From JAKPRU01 sp029568995 (GTDB taxonomy: Bacteria > Hinthialibacterota > Hinthialibacteria > Hinthialibacterales > JAKPRU01): a stretch of 6,515 bases of DNA. Positions 5,747-6,515 of the stretch are shown here, one piece after another. The stretch spans positions 1 to 6,515 of the forward strand of contig DAOMHQ010000248.1 of assembly GCA_035430965.1 (NCBI GenBank), given 5' to 3'. The notes under the pieces are model-generated. The model searched no databases and was not told where the DNA came from. It saw only the letters and a program-made list of their open reading frames with translations. Within the stretch, counting starts at the first letter, position 1, and each line of letters begins with the position of its first letter. A program made the position numbers and the translations under genes.

Positions 5747-6313
5747 ATGCCAAGACAAAAGACAACAAATTCAAACATGTTTGAGCGATATCGCGATTTC
5801 ATAAGACATCTCCAGATAAAAGGAATTTGGTTGAGCAAATCTATTGTGGAACTACATGTTCTTCCAGGAGAGGCTATCCGCCATAAAGGAAACCAAATCC
5901 ATCAAGAAGATCTTGACGCATCCTTCGAGAATCTGGAGACCGGCCGAACAATCGTGAAGGCAGGTACTCAAATCAAAATGATCAATGAGAAGGGAGATGA
6001 ACTGGTCCGGATTCAGGTTGAATTCAAACTGGAGTATACGGCGGATATTCCTTTCGATGAGGACTTGATGGAGCTCTTTGCGCCGACTTTGCTCCCCTCG
6101 CATGTGCTTCCTTACATGAGAGAGTATTTCCAGAATACATTTGTTAGGATGAACTTGCCTCCGGCCACTATGCCAATTTGGAGATCTCCGATTCTCGGCG
6201 ATGGCAAGCATAGAGAGAAAAAGGAGACCGGCTCTACGCCCGAGGCAAAGCAGACAAGGACAGGAGCAAGACGACCAGTTCACAAGAAGACAAGACCAAA
6301 AGCGACAAACTGA
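5747..6313 (+). CDS. SecB-like chaperone, likely TA-associated (TAC third gene)
   Basis: This 188-residue protein shows SecB-family character. Residues 15-100 have alternating beta-strand patterns (IVELHVLPGE, FENLETGRTIVKAGTQIKM, LVRIQVEFKLEYTAD). The best signature is at 108-146: LMELFAPTLLPSHVLPYMREYFQNTFVRMNLPPATMPIW. It matches the SecB layout in which a helix PYxRE and a ...R...P...LP segment follow the sheet. SecB proteins are tetrameric chaperones that hold unfolded clients. TA-associated SecB-like proteins (for example Rv1957, about 180 residues) instead guard an antitoxin. Its start (GGAGA at 5737-5741, 5 nt before ATG) lies 14 bp after hicB, so it is almost certainly cotranscribed. 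The last 35 or so residues (154-188) are Lys/Arg-rich, unlike the acidic tail of canonical SecB. Identification rests on motif recall, not a search. Confidence 0.72.
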   Translation: MPRQKTTNSNMFERYRDFIRHLQIKGIWLSKSIVELHVLPGEAIRHKGNQIHQEDLDASFENLETGRTIVKAGTQIKMINEKGDELVRIQVEFKLEYTADIPFDEDLMELFAPTLLPSHVLPYMREYFQNTFVRMNLPPATMPIWRSPILGDGKHREKKETGSTPEAKQTRTGARRPVHKKTRPKATN

Positions 6314-6328
6314 GATAAAACGCACCCG

Positions 6329-6515
6329 ATGAATCTCATTGATCGCACGCGATCTGCAGAAACCAGATGTAGCGATGTGTATTACAATGCCCCAGAGCGA
6401 GACAGCAGTACAAAACCGTACAGATTCTTCGGGTATTTTTCCCTGCTATTAGTTGTTTCGTTTCTTTCCCTCTCCTGTGGCTCACGAGCGGTTGTGTCGG
6501 CAAAGCAGGATGGGG
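6329..6515 (+). CDS. N-terminal part of a probable lipoprotein
   Basis: An open frame begins at ATG 6329 and runs off the right edge (62 complete codons). An in-frame stop at 6311-6313, which is the chaperone stop codon, limits how far upstream it could start. About 30 polar residues are followed by a basic/aromatic YRFFGYF and a hydrophobic stretch SLLLVVSFLSLS ending in Cys50. The site SLSC is a loose but acceptable lipobox under the lipoprotein signal pattern, so the mature protein would begin at that Cys and be lipid-anchored. No clear Shine-Dalgarno precedes 6329, and the N-region is long for a lipoprotein signal, so the true start may be internal (for example GTG 6377). It begins 15 bp after the chaperone gene, so it could be read from the same transcript, though no function can be assigned. 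Confidence 0.5.
   Translation, partial: MNLIDRTRSAETRCSDVYYNAPERDSSTKPYRFFGYFSLLLVVSFLSLSCGSRAVVSAKQDG

Noticed and set aside
5238..5774. Minus-strand ORF opposite hicB
   Set aside because: It is an antisense shadow of a well-supported HicB gene with no motifs of its own.

Overview
The window (about 53% G+C by eye) looks like a chromosomal piece of an uncultured or environmental bacterium from the Planctomycetota/Verrucomicrobiota-like or Hydrogenedentota/Sumerlaeota-like groups. That placement is an inference. It rests on a secreted SUMF1-sialidase fusion, a stand-alone type II secretion-style prepilin with a GFTLIELL leader, and a HicAB module, a combination typical of those large genomes. 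No phylogenetic marker other than one tRNA is present.

Layout. (1) Positions 1-374, minus strand: the 5' part of a single-pass membrane protein with a carboxypeptidase-regulatory-like beta-sandwich. It runs off the left edge. (2) Positions 631-2547, plus strand: a secreted protein joining a catalytically incomplete formylglycine-generating-enzyme (SUMF1) domain to a five-Asp-box GH33-type sialidase. (3) Positions 2655-2727, minus strand: tRNA-Arg(TCG). (4) Positions 2940-3512, plus strand: a type II secretion/type IV pilin-like pseudopilin. (5) Positions 3625-4620, minus strand: an aldo/keto reductase with a full catalytic tetrad. (6) Positions 4621-4894: an AT-rich divergent control region with a recognisable promoter in each direction, each overlapped by palindromes. 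(7) Positions 4895-6313, plus strand: a three-gene operon of a HicA-like toxin, a HicB-like antitoxin and a SecB-like chaperone. (8) Positions 6329 to the end, plus strand: the start of a probable lipoprotein.

The most interesting unit is the hicA-hicB-secB-like cluster. The first two genes overlap by 11 bp and the third starts 14 bp after the second ends. A strong-looking sigma70-type promoter (TTGACA, 17 bp, TATGAT) precedes them and carries inverted ATATCA/TGATAT repeats over its -10 box. Three-gene toxin-antitoxin-chaperone (TAC) systems are known mainly from the HigBA/Rv1957 locus of Mycobacterium tuberculosis and from MqsRA-type loci. In these, a SecB-like chaperone protects an antitoxin through a C-terminal chaperone-addiction (ChAD) segment. 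Here the HicB protein carries a tail of about 45 residues after its ribbon-helix-helix domain, which is a good candidate for such a segment. The working model is a HicAB-type TAC system; function is inferred from sequence only.

The sialidase fusion would act outside the cytoplasm on sialylated or related glycans. Nothing in the window links it mechanistically to the TAC module.
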